Assembly (NCBI GenBank): GCA_963747405.1 | Contig: CAVVFG010000017.1 | Location: 1-64,000, forward strand | DNA length: 64,000 nucleotides | From: Fodinibacter sp963747405 | GTDB lineage: Bacteria; Actinomycetota; Actinomycetes; Actinomycetales; Dermatophilaceae | Reading direction: 5' to 3' | Shown: positions 9,316 through 17,320 of the stretch, piece by piece | Position numbering within the stretch: position 1 is the first letter of the stretch | Layout: every line of letters starts with the position of its first letter | Program-made: the position numbers and the translations under genes | Notes under the pieces: generated by a model | What the model saw: the letters and a program-made list of their open reading frames with translations, nothing else | Told to the model about the DNA's origin: nothing | Database searches by the model: none

Positions 9316-9981
9316 ATGGGCGACATCCTGAGCAACTACGGCATCCTCGGCGCCTTCTGGGTGACCATCGAGCTGTCCATCCTGTCCGCCATCGGGTCGC
9401 TCATCATCGGCACTCTCATGGCGGTCATGCGGGTGTCCCCGGTGGCGGTGTTCCGCCTCATCGGCACGAGCTACGTCAACATCTTCCGGAACACCCCCCT
9501 CACCCTGTTGATGTTCTTCAGCGTGCTGGGAATGTCCTACATCCTGGGTCTGCAGATCAGCGACCAGGCGACGACCAACTCGTTCTGGTGGGCCGTGATC
9601 ATGCTGTCGGTCTACCACGCGGCGTTCGTCTGCGAGGCGCTGCGCAGCGGGGTCAACACCATCCCCGCGGGGCAGGCCGAGGCGGCACGCTCGATCGGAC
9701 TGACCTTCGGTCAGTCGATGCGTGAGGTCCTCCTCCCCCAGGCGTTCCGGGGCTCCATCGCCCCGTTGGGATCGACGCTCATCGCGCTCATCAAGAACAC
9801 CACCGTCGCAGCCGTCATCCTCGGGACCGCCGAAGCCGCCGGGCTCCTCGCGAAGATCACCGAGGACGAGGGTGCGAGCCTGCCCACCTTCTTCCTCTTC
9901 GCCCTCGGCTTCGTCATCCTCACGCTCCCACTCGGCGTGCTGTTCACCAACCTCTCCCAGCGCCTGGCGGTGAAGCGATGA
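9316..9981 (+). CDS. gluC: Glutamate-type ABC transporter permease GluC
   Basis: Inner-membrane permease subunit, 221 aa, with about five membrane helices. The EAA loop that docks to the ATPase is present as EAARSIGLTFGQSMREVLLP. An N-terminal region (GILGAFWVTIELSILSAIG) matches the HisM/ArtQ-type permease start. The ATG follows GAGAGGTGA. The last codons overlap gluD by 4 nt (ATGA), so the two permeases are translationally coupled and probably form a heterodimer. Confidence 0.9.
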   Translation: MGDILSNYGILGAFWVTIELSILSAIGSLIIGTLMAVMRVSPVAVFRLIGTSYVNIFRNTPLTLLMFFSVLGMSYILGLQISDQATTNSFWWAVIMLSVYHAAFVCEALRSGVNTIPAGQAEAARSIGLTFGQSMREVLLPQAFRGSIAPLGSTLIALIKNTTVAAVILGTAEAAGLLAKITEDEGASLPTFFLFALGFVILTLPLGVLFTNLSQRLAVKR

Positions 9982-10907
9982 GCGAGTCCGTCCTCTTCGA
10001 CGCTCCGGGCCCGCGCGCCCGTCGCCGCCACGCCATCCTCACGGCCGTCGGGGTCGTGGTCGTCCTCGGTGTGCTCTGGCTCGTGATCCGCAAGATGAGG
10101 ACCGCGAACCAGCTCGAGGGCTACATGTGGGAGCCCTTCGTCACCGACCCCGAGGTCTGGACTCAGTACCTCCTCCCCGGGCTCTGGGAGACGCTCAAGG
10201 CGGCCATCCTCTCGGTCATCTTCGCCGGTCTCTTCGGCATCGTGTTCGGCATGGGGAGGCTCTCCACGAACAAGTGGATCCGCTGGGCCTGTGGCGGGGT
10301 CGTGGAGTTCTTCCGCTCCGTGCCCGTGCTGCTGATGATGATCTTCTTCTTCATCGGCTGGTTCGCCACGGCGTCGTGGATGCCGAACGAGTACGCCCCG
10401 CTCGCCGCGGTCGTGCTGGCGCTGACCCTGTACAACGGATCGGTCATCGCCGAGCTGGTCCGCTCGGGGGTCTACTCGCTCCCCAAGGGGCAGGCGGAGG
10501 CGGGCCTGTCGATCGGCCTCTCGCCGGGGCAGACCCTGCGCTCCATCCAGCTCCCCCAGGCGCTGACGGCGATGCTCCCGGCCCTCGTGGGCCAGCTCGT
10601 CGTCGTGCTCAAGGACACCGCGCTCGGCACGGTCGTGCTCTACCCCGAGCTGCTCACCGCGGCGAAGACGGTCGGGTCCGCCTATGCCAACACCGTGCCG
10701 GCGTATCTCGTGGTCGCGGTCATCTTCATCGTCATCAACTACAGCCTCACGAGGGTCGCCCGCTTCGTCGAGCAGTGGCTGCGCAAGCGCGGCACGACCT
10801 CCGGGAAGATGACGACCGAGGTCCCGAACATCGTCCAGGGTGGAGCCGAGCCCGGCGCCCCCGCGACCGCGGGCACGACGATGGTCACCCGGCGTCGCCC
10901 TCGCTGA
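9978..10907 (+). CDS. gluD: Glutamate-type ABC transporter permease GluD
   Basis: Second permease subunit, 309 aa. It is longer than GluC because of an N-terminal cytoplasmic extension and an extra first helix (AILTAVGVVVVLGVLWLVI), and it also has a C-terminal tail of about 40 residues. The EAA loop is EAGLSIGLSPGQTLRSIQLP. It overlaps gluC by 4 nt. A 7-bp GC hairpin about 20 nt after its stop could end the operon. Confidence 0.9.
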   Translation: MSESVLFDAPGPRARRRHAILTAVGVVVVLGVLWLVIRKMRTANQLEGYMWEPFVTDPEVWTQYLLPGLWETLKAAILSVIFAGLFGIVFGMGRLSTNKWIRWACGGVVEFFRSVPVLLMMIFFFIGWFATASWMPNEYAPLAAVVLALTLYNGSVIAELVRSGVYSLPKGQAEAGLSIGLSPGQTLRSIQLPQALTAMLPALVGQLVVVLKDTALGTVVLYPELLTAAKTVGSAYANTVPAYLVVAVIFIVINYSLTRVARFVEQWLRKRGTTSGKMTTEVPNIVQGGAEPGAPATAGTTMVTRRRPR

Positions 10908-10927
10908 CGTTCCCCGGACCGCAGCAA

Positions 10928-10948
10928 GGGCGGTGACCACGACCGCCC
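10928..10948 (+). terminator. Candidate terminator after gluABCD
   Basis: A 7-bp inverted repeat (10928-10934 with 10942-10948, loop 7 nt) lies 20 nt after the gluD stop. There is no T-run, as is common in GC-rich actinobacteria, so this is only a candidate. Confidence 0.35.
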
Positions 10949-11020
10949 GCATGCCATCGACCAGGGCGATGCCGAACGAGCGCTGGTCTCGAGCAGGACC
11001 CGACGCCACACAGCCCGTGT

Positions 11021-11026
11021 TACGGT
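11021..11026 (+). promoter_or_regulatory. -10 element of psd (leaderless)
   Basis: TACGGT ends 6 nt before the GTG start at 11033. This is the usual actinobacterial leaderless arrangement, and it supports that GTG as the start. Confidence 0.4.
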
Positions 11027-11032
11027 CCAGCC

Positions 11033-11908
11033 GTGTTCGGCCGCCTTCTCATCCTGGTCCTCTCCGTTCTTCCCAAGCGCGCGCTCAGCCGGGGGGCCGG
11101 GTGGCTGGCGACGCGCACCATCCCCCTGCGCTGGCGCGGCCCCGTACACCGGGGCTACAGCCGAGTGTTCGGGGCTCAGCCGGCCGAAGCGGCTCTGCCG
11201 CTGGAGGACTACGCGACACTCAACGCGTTCTTCACCCGCAGGCTGAAGCCGGGACTCCGACCCGTGGCCGCGGAGGCGATCGTCTCCCCCGTCGATGCGA
11301 CCGTCGGTGCGTACGGTGACGTGGCGTCCGACACCCTGGTGCAGGCCAAGGGGCGCGACTACTCCTTGGCCGCCCTGCTCGCGGACCGTGAGCTCGCCGG
11401 TGCCTTCGCAGGTGGCACCTACATCACCCTCTACCTCTCGCCCAAGGACTACCACCGCATCCACGTGCCGCTACCAGGACGGATCACGGCAGCCACCTAC
11501 GTCCCGGGGGACCTGTGGCCCGTGAACGTCGCGGCGGTGACCCACGTGGCCGACCTCTTCACCCTGAACGAACGGATCGTGGTCGAGATCGCCGGCGCGC
11601 GCGGTGGCCGGGTGGCGGTCGTCCCAGTGGGCGCGACGATGGTCGGAATGACCCGCCTCGCCTTCGACGACGACCTGCACACGAACGCACGCCGCCGCGA
11701 GGTGCAGCACCGTCGCTACCACCCGCCCGTCGCGGTCGAGGCCGGCGACCCGCTGGGCCACTTCGAGTTCGGATCCACCGTCGTGCTCGTGTGTTCGCCC
11801 GAGGCCGGCAGCATCAGTCCGCTTCGACCCGGAGACACCGTGCGCATGGGTGAACGGCTCGGGCCTCTCTGCGCCGTTGAGGGCGTCGATGCCGTGGCAG
11901 GCACCTGA
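11033..11908 (+). CDS. psd: Phosphatidylserine decarboxylase proenzyme
   Basis: Pyruvoyl-dependent enzyme that makes phosphatidylethanolamine from phosphatidylserine at the membrane. 291 aa, of the class I PSD length. The catalytic triad is visible: Asp88 in SPVDAT, His144 in YHRIHVP, and Ser248 in the self-cleavage site. That site reads FGST here rather than the LGST common in bacterial enzymes; the Gly-Ser-Thr core is intact, so processing is expected. The N-terminus is amphipathic and hydrophobic. The GTG start has a TANNNT element 6 nt upstream and no ribosome binding site. No phosphatidylserine synthase lies next to it. Confidence 0.88.
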   Translation: MFGRLLILVLSVLPKRALSRGAGWLATRTIPLRWRGPVHRGYSRVFGAQPAEAALPLEDYATLNAFFTRRLKPGLRPVAAEAIVSPVDATVGAYGDVASDTLVQAKGRDYSLAALLADRELAGAFAGGTYITLYLSPKDYHRIHVPLPGRITAATYVPGDLWPVNVAAVTHVADLFTLNERIVVEIAGARGGRVAVVPVGATMVGMTRLAFDDDLHTNARRREVQHRRYHPPVAVEAGDPLGHFEFGSTVVLVCSPEAGSISPLRPGDTVRMGERLGPLCAVEGVDAVAGT

Positions 11909-11929
11909 GCGCCACCACAGTGTGGCGCT
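11908..11929 (+). terminator. Candidate terminator after psd
   Basis: An 8-bp perfect stem (11908-11915 with 11922-11929) with a 6-nt loop begins at the last base of the psd stop codon. There is no T-run. The position suggests transcription termination. Confidence 0.5.
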
Positions 11930-12092
11930 CGACCCCGACCCTGCACCGCGAAAGCCGCTGACGACTCCGCGCGCTGGTGCGCGAGGGGCCAGGGCGTGCC
12001 GGCCGCGACGAGCTGCTCGACCGCGCGCGAGCCGATGCAAGAGTCACCGCGCAGACGAGCACGCGCATCCTCCGAACGTGGGCGAGTCGTCG

Positions 12093-12098
12093 TAGGGT
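12093..12098 (+). promoter_or_regulatory. -10 element of the M23 peptidase-like gene
   Basis: TAGGGT ends 8 nt before the ATG at 12107. GGAGG lies between but is too close (2 nt) to be a good ribosome binding site, so a leaderless start is favoured. Confidence 0.35.
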
Positions 12099-12106
12099 CG
12101 GAGGGC

Positions 12107-12955
12107 ATGGAGCAGCGAACGGACGGTGTTTCGGGCGAGGTTGCGGCGGGGCCGGACTGGGCGGTGGCGCTGGCCAGGGTGCGGATCCCGCTCTGTTTCG
12201 CCGCCCTGCTCCTGCTGCTCGTGGCGTCCATCGCGAGCCTGCCGATGTGGCTGAGCTGGGGCGCGGTGCTCCTCATGCTCGTCGGCTTCGCCGGGTACCT
12301 CCGCCTCGGCACGGTGACCGCGCCGCCAACCGTGCTGCGCTACCCGGTGAGGGGGCGCTGGGTGGCGGTCAACAGCCCGGCGACGAAGGTGCCCAGCCAC
12401 GGGCTGCACGCCTACGGGCAGACCTACGCGGTCGACCTCGTCCACGTCCCGGCCGGCGAGTGGTCGCCCCAGCTCGGGTGGGGTGGGCCGCACACCCGCC
12501 CACCCGAGGCCTACCCGGGGTTTGGCCAGCCGGTGCTGGCGCCGGCCGACGGGGTGGTCGTCGCGGCGTGCTCGACCCGGTCCGACCACGGCGCGCGCAC
12601 GTCGTGGCCCGGCGTCGGCCTGATGGTGCTCGAGGGGTTCGTGCTCGAGCTGACCGGGCGGATCCTCGGCAACCACGTGGTGCTCGAGGTCGCCCCGAGC
12701 CGTTACGTCGCCCTCGCCCACCTGCGCCGCGGGTCGGTCCGGGTCGCGGTGGGCGACTGGGTGAGTGCCGGCGACGTGATCGGCGAGTGCGGCAACTCGG
12801 GCAACACCAGCGAGCCGCACGTGCACGTGCAGGTGATGGATCACCGGCGGTTCCAGCTCGCGGCCGGGCTGCCGATGGAGTTCACCGACGTCGTCGACGA
12901 CGACGGGGCGCCGGTGCGGATGCCGGCCGGCCAGCGGGCGGGGACTTCCCGCTAG
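12107..12955 (+). CDS. Membrane-anchored M23 (LytM-type) peptidase-like protein
   Basis: 282-residue protein with two membrane helices near residues 23-60, then a domain of the M23/peptidase_M23 fold. Zinc-ligand motifs are recognisable: the first His/Asp pair is around HGLHAYGQTYAVDLVH, and the last is EPHVHVQV preceded by GNSGN. M23 enzymes cut peptidoglycan peptide bridges, but family members with this layout are also common as uncharacterised exported proteins. The ATG at 12107 is chosen because the upstream in-frame GTG at 11996 would add an Arg-rich stretch unlike any signal sequence. Confidence 0.7.
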   Translation: MEQRTDGVSGEVAAGPDWAVALARVRIPLCFAALLLLLVASIASLPMWLSWGAVLLMLVGFAGYLRLGTVTAPPTVLRYPVRGRWVAVNSPATKVPSHGLHAYGQTYAVDLVHVPAGEWSPQLGWGGPHTRPPEAYPGFGQPVLAPADGVVVAACSTRSDHGARTSWPGVGLMVLEGFVLELTGRILGNHVVLEVAPSRYVALAHLRRGSVRVAVGDWVSAGDVIGECGNSGNTSEPHVHVQVMDHRRFQLAAGLPMEFTDVVDDDGAPVRMPAGQRAGTSR

Positions 12956-12968
12956 TCGCGGTCGGGGG

Positions 12969-13067
12969 TCAGTGCGCGGTGCGGGCCAGCATGTCCTGCA
13001 CGAACAGTCGCCAGAGGTCGGCCGGCGTGTTCGCGATCATCAGGGCTGCGCGGCGGCGCACCGTCAT
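12969..13067 (-). CDS. Small coupled ORF (32 aa), possible gene remnant
   Basis: A 32-residue frame (starts MTVRRRAALMIANTPADLW, ends RTAH) begins in a 4-nt ATGA overlap with the stop of the FAD oxidoreductase on the same strand. The coupling suggests it can be translated. The sequence resembles no family I can name. It may be the end of a truncated downstream gene. Confidence 0.3.
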   Translation of the reverse strand: MTVRRRAALMIANTPADLWRLFVQDMLARTAH

Positions 13068-14323
13068 GCCGACGCGAGGTCCGCGAGCACAGCACCGGCG
13101 ACGCGGTGTCCGGAGACGAGCGCTCCCTGGATCGACGCGGTGTCACGGTGGTCGCCACACATGTAGACCGACGGCGAGACCCGTGCCGGCGACGTCGTGC
13201 GCAGCGGAGGCGGTTGAGCCGGCAGGGCGTGGCGGATGTCGTGGCGGTGCACGAGCTGCCACCGCGTGGTGTCGACGCCGTAGACCTCGCCGACCTGCCG
13301 ACGCACCTCGGCCTCCGAAGCGGCCGCATCCGCCCGGGCCGGCAGGAGGCACGTGGCCTGCACGAGGTGCCGGCCCGGGGGCGCCAGCTCGGGAGCGGCA
13401 TTCGTCATCACCGCCGTGTTGACGACCGGCCCCCGTCGCCGACCGTCGACCGCGATCATGGTCGATGTCGTCGGGCGCTGGCCCGCCTCGAACCACCACG
13501 TCTGCAGGCCCCGGGTCCGCGGCGGAGACACGTCGAGCAGACCGCCGACGGCCTCCGGGCCGACCGCCACCACGGCCGCCCGAGCGGCCAAGCGCTCGCC
13601 TCCGGCCAGTCGCAGCACCGCGCCGGACACCCCGGCGCTCACCTCGACGACCGCCTCACCCAGCCGGAGGTCGGCCCCGGCCCGCACGGCCGCCGCAGCC
13701 AACTGCTCGGGCAGCGCCCGGATGCCGCGTGCCGGAACGCCAGGCACACCCAGCGCGAACATCCGCACGAGCAGCTTCGTGAAGGCCTCCGAGGTCTCTC
13801 CCCGGTCCTCGGCGACCACCCCAGCGAGGAAGGGCTCGATGACCTCAACGCGCAGCGGGCCGGCAAGGCCCACCCGGTCCAAGCCCTGGCTCAACGGCCG
13901 ATCCGGGCCGTCGACCACGCGGCGCGGCGCGGCGAGCACCGGCCCCGCCCAGCGCACTATCGCGGCCACGGCCCGAGGGGTGAGCAGACCGCTGCGCAAC
14001 GTCGCCAGCAGACCCGCCGGGTGCCGCAGCGGGTGCGACAGCTCGGCGAGGCCGCGCTCGCGGCGGACGAGCACCCCGGCACCGAAGGGCCGCAGCTCGA
14101 GGGCGTCGAGGTCCACCCACCGGCGGACCGCCGGATACGCCGGGTTGAGCACCTGGAACCCCCGGTCGAGGAGAAAGCCATCCACCACGTCGGTGCGCTC
14201 TCGGCCGCCGACGGCCTGCGCCGACTCGACGACGACGACCGAGCGCCCCGCGTCGGCAAGCCGCCATCCGCAGCGAAGGCCCGCGAGCCCACCGCCCACC
14301 ACGACCACCTCGGTGTCCACCAC
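13064..14323 (-). CDS. NAD(P)/FAD-dependent oxidoreductase, amine oxidase fold
   Basis: 419-residue flavoprotein. It starts with the dinucleotide motif VVVVGGGLAGLRCGWRLADAG, an acidic beta2 end (VVVVES) and GGR, the pattern of the protoporphyrinogen oxidase/phytoene desaturase superfamily. A C-terminal FAD contact (YMCGDHRDTASIQGALVSG) is present. The role is unknown; relatives act on amines, carotenoids or porphyrins. The GTG at 14323 is favoured because TATGGT lies 6 nt upstream, although the next codon is also GTG. It overlaps a 32-aa frame downstream. Confidence 0.75.
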   Translation of the reverse strand: MVDTEVVVVGGGLAGLRCGWRLADAGRSVVVVESAQAVGGRERTDVVDGFLLDRGFQVLNPAYPAVRRWVDLDALELRPFGAGVLVRRERGLAELSHPLRHPAGLLATLRSGLLTPRAVAAIVRWAGPVLAAPRRVVDGPDRPLSQGLDRVGLAGPLRVEVIEPFLAGVVAEDRGETSEAFTKLLVRMFALGVPGVPARGIRALPEQLAAAAVRAGADLRLGEAVVEVSAGVSGAVLRLAGGERLAARAAVVAVGPEAVGGLLDVSPPRTRGLQTWWFEAGQRPTTSTMIAVDGRRRGPVVNTAVMTNAAPELAPPGRHLVQATCLLPARADAAASEAEVRRQVGEVYGVDTTRWQLVHRHDIRHALPAQPPPLRTTSPARVSPSVYMCGDHRDTASIQGALVSGHRVAGAVLADLASA

Positions 14324-14329
14324 GTTGCG

Positions 14330-14335
14330 ACCATA
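14330..14335 (-). promoter_or_regulatory. -10 element of the FAD oxidoreductase (leaderless)
   Basis: On the minus strand TATGGT lies 6 nt before the GTG at 14323. No ribosome binding site is present. Confidence 0.4.
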
Positions 14336-14384
14336 GACGGTGGCGGATCGGCGTCGCGAGATCGAGGGTCGCCTCGACTGTCCC

Positions 14385-14594
14385 TCAGGGTTGCGAGCGA
14401 TTGCCCCAGGACGGTATGTCGAGCACGCGGTGTTCTTCGCCGACCAGGAAGTCGCCATGGAGGGTCGGGATAAGTTGTTCGTTGTGCACAGGGTCGATGC
14501 TGGCACGACGCCGCTTGCTGGCGGCCAACGCCCAGCTGAGGAGGGTCAGGGCGCCTTCCTCCCGGTTGAGCAGCACCAACGGTGAACGATGCAT
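14385..14594 (-). CDS. Hypothetical 69-aa protein downstream of tRNA-Asn
   Basis: The 340 bp between the FAD oxidoreductase start and the tRNA hold one credible minus-strand frame of 69 codons (starts MHRSPLVLLNREEGALTLLS, ends WGNRSQP). Composition is less GC-rich than neighbours, with codons such as CAA, CTT, ATA and GAA. It has no recognisable domain and no clear ribosome binding site. It begins just after the tRNA terminator and could be a remnant of acquired DNA or chance. Confidence 0.3.
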   Translation of the reverse strand: MHRSPLVLLNREEGALTLLSWALAASKRRRASIDPVHNEQLIPTLHGDFLVGEEHRVLDIPSWGNRSQP

Positions 14595-14615
14595 GGTCGC
14601 TGCGCCCGAAGACAA

Positions 14616-14652
14616 GAAAACCCCAAACTGGCGGTTACGCAAGTCAGGGGCT
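14616..14652 (-). terminator. Rho-independent-like terminator of tRNA-Asn
   Basis: Read on the minus strand, AGCCCC...GGGG forms an imperfect stem of about 11 pairs, followed by TTTTC. It lies 10 nt after the tRNA 3' end. Confidence 0.55.
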
Positions 14653-14662
14653 CTTGGGGGTG

Positions 14663-14735
14663 CTCCCCCGGTTGGACTCGAACCAACAACCTGCCGATTA
14701 ACAGTCGGCTGCTCTGCCAATTGAGCTACAGGGGA
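14663..14735 (-). tRNA. tRNA-Asn (anticodon GTT)
   Basis: 73-nt cloverleaf on the minus strand. The 7-bp acceptor stem is TCCCCTG with CGGGGGA. The D arm contains AGCTCAATTGGCAGAGC, the anticodon loop is CTGTTAA (anticodon GTT), and the T arm contains GGTTCGAGTCC. The discriminator base is G and CCA is not encoded. I see no attachment-site duplication or integrase beside it. Confidence 0.96.
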
Positions 14736-14823
14736 AAGACTGCCGCGGGATCGCCGCAGCAGCGCCCGGCAACGATAGCAAAGGCGGCACCCAGGTCCGA
14801 AAACGGGGCATACCCCGAGGGGC

Positions 14824-15357
14824 TCAGCCCAGTCCCACCTGCTCGCGCACCCGCGCCAGGCCGGCTTGCACCTGCTCGGACACCCCCGGGTCGGTGCTGC
14901 GCACCCCCGGACCGAGCAGCACCTGGCTGAGCAACGCACGCGTGGTGAGGTCCTCGCGCACGACCACCCGGGCGGTGCGCCGGTTGCCCAGGTCGAGGGC
15001 CTCGGAGAGCACGACCGACGCCTGCACCCGCTCGCGCAGCGTCTCGGGCAGCGACCCCGGATCGGCCAGCACGAAGCGGGCGGGCCGCTCCCCGTCGACC
15101 CAGGTGACGCGCAGCGAGCCGTCCTCGCCGCTCCACAGGCCGGCATCCACGAGGTGCCACGGCCGCGACAGCATGACGGTGAGGCCGTCCCGGCCAGGAG
15201 CCACCGCATAAAGGCGGTGCCGGCCGGCGACGACCGTGACGCCGCTGCCCTCCTCGACCGCCCAGGCGAGCAGCTTCTCGTGCTCCTCGGGTGCGATCGC
15301 CGCGGCGACCTCGGACGGCACGGCGGGGCGGCGCAGGCCCGACCACTCGAGCCTCAC
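14824..15357 (-). CDS. Conserved hypothetical protein following dnaG
   Basis: 177-residue soluble protein, starting MRLEWSGLRRPAVPSEVAAA. I recognise no catalytic motif; it resembles actinobacterial conserved proteins that follow dnaG and often look like start-of-sheet, Arg-rich small domains. The GTG start overlaps the dnaG stop by 4 nt (GTGA), so it is coupled to dnaG. A link to replication is possible only by position. Confidence 0.65.
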   Translation of the reverse strand: MRLEWSGLRRPAVPSEVAAAIAPEEHEKLLAWAVEEGSGVTVVAGRHRLYAVAPGRDGLTVMLSRPWHLVDAGLWSGEDGSLRVTWVDGERPARFVLADPGSLPETLRERVQASVVLSEALDLGNRRTARVVVREDLTTRALLSQVLLGPGVRSTDPGVSEQVQAGLARVREQVGLG

Positions 15358-17291
15358 GACGAGAGCCGTTCACGCAGCGCCACGCGCTCGAGCTCGAGGC
15401 GGTGCAAGGCCATGGTGCGGTCCCGGAGGTCGGCGGGGTCGGAGTCGGGGTCGTTCTGCACGCGGCGTACCGAGGCCATCGCGTCGGCGATCAGCCGGCC
15501 GAGCTGCGCGTCGCGCACCCCGACCACGAGCGAGTCGAGGTAGCGCTGCGGTGGCAGGCCCGAGGAGGAGTCGAAGCGGGTCGGCAGCGGGGCCACCGAC
15601 AGCTCGGAGACCAGACCGCGTACGGCGAGCGGGGCGGCCTCGCCCACGGCGGCCACCCAGGCGGCGGTGGACGCGCGTCGGGCGGTGGGGGTGGCGATGC
15701 GGATGCCGTCGAGCACGGCGCGGTGCGCGGGCGCCGTGAAGGCCTCGGGGGGCAGCGCCTCGACGACCTCGTCGGCGAACTGGCCGGGGTACTGGATGAG
15801 CGCCTGCAGCAGCTGCCGCTCGGTGAAGACGACCGGGTCGCGCAGGTCGGGCACCGGAAGCGGCGCGGCCTCTCCGGGCGCCGGCTCGGGCACCTCGTCG
15901 GTTCCCGCGGGGTGACGGGAGAGATCGACGGCGTCGTCGTGGCGCACCCGGCCGGCCTTCTTCACCTCGGTCGCCATCTGCTCGACCTCGATGCCGAGCC
16001 AACCCGACACCGTGCGGGTGTACTCGGGACGCAGGCTGGTGTCGCGGATCGAGCCGATGATCGGGGCGACGGCCTTCATCGCCTGCACCCGCCCCTCGGC
16101 GGTGTCGAGGTCGAAGCGGCGGATGGTGGTGCGCACGGCGAACTCGAACATCGGCACGGCATCGTCGACGAGGGCGCGCACCGCGGCATCCCCCTTGGCG
16201 ATGCGCAGCTCACAGGGATCCATGCCGTCGGGGGCGACGGCGACGAACGACTGCGCGGCCCAGCGCTGGTCCTCGCCGAAGGCCTTCATCGCGGCCTTCT
16301 GGCCGGCGGCGTCGCCGTCGAAGGTGAAGATGACGCGGGCCTGGGGGCCGTCGGTCTCGTCGCGCATGATGCGGCGCAGGATCTTGATGTGGTCGACGCC
16401 GAAGGCCGTGCCGCAGGTGGCCACCGCGCCCTCGACGCCGCTGAGGTGCGCGGCCATCACGTCGGTGTAGCCCTCCACCACGACGGCCCGGCGCTCGGTG
16501 GAGATCGCCTTCTTCGCGGCGTCGAGGCCGTAGAGCACCTGCGACTTCTTGTAGATCGGGGTCTCGGAGGTGTTGAGGTACTTCGCGGCGATCCGGTCGT
16601 CGTCGAAGAGCCGCCGCGCGCCGAAGCCGACGGTGTCGCCGGTGGTGTCGCGGATCGGCCAGACCAGACGCCCGCGGAAGCGGTCGTAGAGGCCGCGACT
16701 GCCGCGCCCGGACAGCCCGCCAGTGACCATCTCGTCCTCGGTGAAGCCACGCTCGCGCAGGTGCCGGCTCAGCGCCTCCCCGCCCGGGGGGGCGAAGCCG
16801 ATGCCGAACCGCTCGGCGGCCGTGCCGTCGAAGCCGCGCTCGCGCAGGAAGTCGCGGCCCACCCGGGCGTCGGGTGTGCTGGTGTCGAGCAGGATGCCGG
16901 CGTAGAACTCCTGGGCCACCCGGTGCGCCTCGATGAGCCGCGAGCGCCGGCCCAGGCTCATCCCCCCCTCGCGCGGCCCCCCGCCCTCCTCGTAGCGCAG
17001 CTCGATGCCGAGCTTGGCCGCGAGCCGCTCGATCGACTCGGTGAAGGTGAGGTGCTCGACCTTCTGCACGAACGAGATGACGTCGCCGCCCTCGCCGCAG
17101 CCGAAGCAGTGGTAGCTGCCGACGGCCGGGCGCACGGTGAAGCTCGGGGTCTTCTCGTCGTGGAACGGACACAGGCCCTTCAGGCTGCCGACGCCCGCCG
17201 GGCGCAGGGTCACGTGGTCGCTCACGACGCCCTCGATGGACGTGCGCTCCTTGACCGTCGCGATGTCCTCGGCCCGGATCCGACCCGCCAC
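15354..17291 (-). CDS. dnaG: DNA primase DnaG
   Basis: Synthesises RNA primers for chromosome replication. 645 aa. The N-terminal CHC2 zinc finger has ligands Cys41, His44, Cys62 and Cys65 (CPFHDEKTPSF ... YHCFGCGEGGD). The TOPRIM catalytic core follows with Glu273 (VVVEGYTDVMA) and the Asp pair D325/D327 (FTFDGDAAG). The last third is the helicase-interacting domain. The GTG at 17291 is preceded by GGAGGG with good spacing; a longer in-frame reading would run into dgt. It lies downstream of dgt on the same strand, as in mycobacteria. Confidence 0.97.
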   Translation of the reverse strand: MAGRIRAEDIATVKERTSIEGVVSDHVTLRPAGVGSLKGLCPFHDEKTPSFTVRPAVGSYHCFGCGEGGDVISFVQKVEHLTFTESIERLAAKLGIELRYEEGGGPREGGMSLGRRSRLIEAHRVAQEFYAGILLDTSTPDARVGRDFLRERGFDGTAAERFGIGFAPPGGEALSRHLRERGFTEDEMVTGGLSGRGSRGLYDRFRGRLVWPIRDTTGDTVGFGARRLFDDDRIAAKYLNTSETPIYKKSQVLYGLDAAKKAISTERRAVVVEGYTDVMAAHLSGVEGAVATCGTAFGVDHIKILRRIMRDETDGPQARVIFTFDGDAAGQKAAMKAFGEDQRWAAQSFVAVAPDGMDPCELRIAKGDAAVRALVDDAVPMFEFAVRTTIRRFDLDTAEGRVQAMKAVAPIIGSIRDTSLRPEYTRTVSGWLGIEVEQMATEVKKAGRVRHDDAVDLSRHPAGTDEVPEPAPGEAAPLPVPDLRDPVVFTERQLLQALIQYPGQFADEVVEALPPEAFTAPAHRAVLDGIRIATPTARRASTAAWVAAVGEAAPLAVRGLVSELSVAPLPTRFDSSSGLPPQRYLDSLVVGVRDAQLGRLIADAMASVRRVQNDPDSDPADLRDRTMALHRLELERVALRERLSS

Positions 17292-17320
17292 TGACCCTCC
17301 TTCCGATCGTCTCCGAGAGT

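Noticed and set aside
14401..14724. 107-codon plus-strand open frame ending in PPVGLEPTTCRL
   Set aside because: This ending is the well-known false peptide made by reading a tRNA gene in reverse; the frame crosses tRNA-Asn.
14663..14735. tRNA-Asn as a phage or island attachment site
   Set aside because: No duplicated tRNA 3' end, no integrase and no phage genes nearby.
15291..17294. 667-codon plus-strand open frame opposite dnaG
   Set aside because: dnaG motifs are unmistakable on the minus strand.
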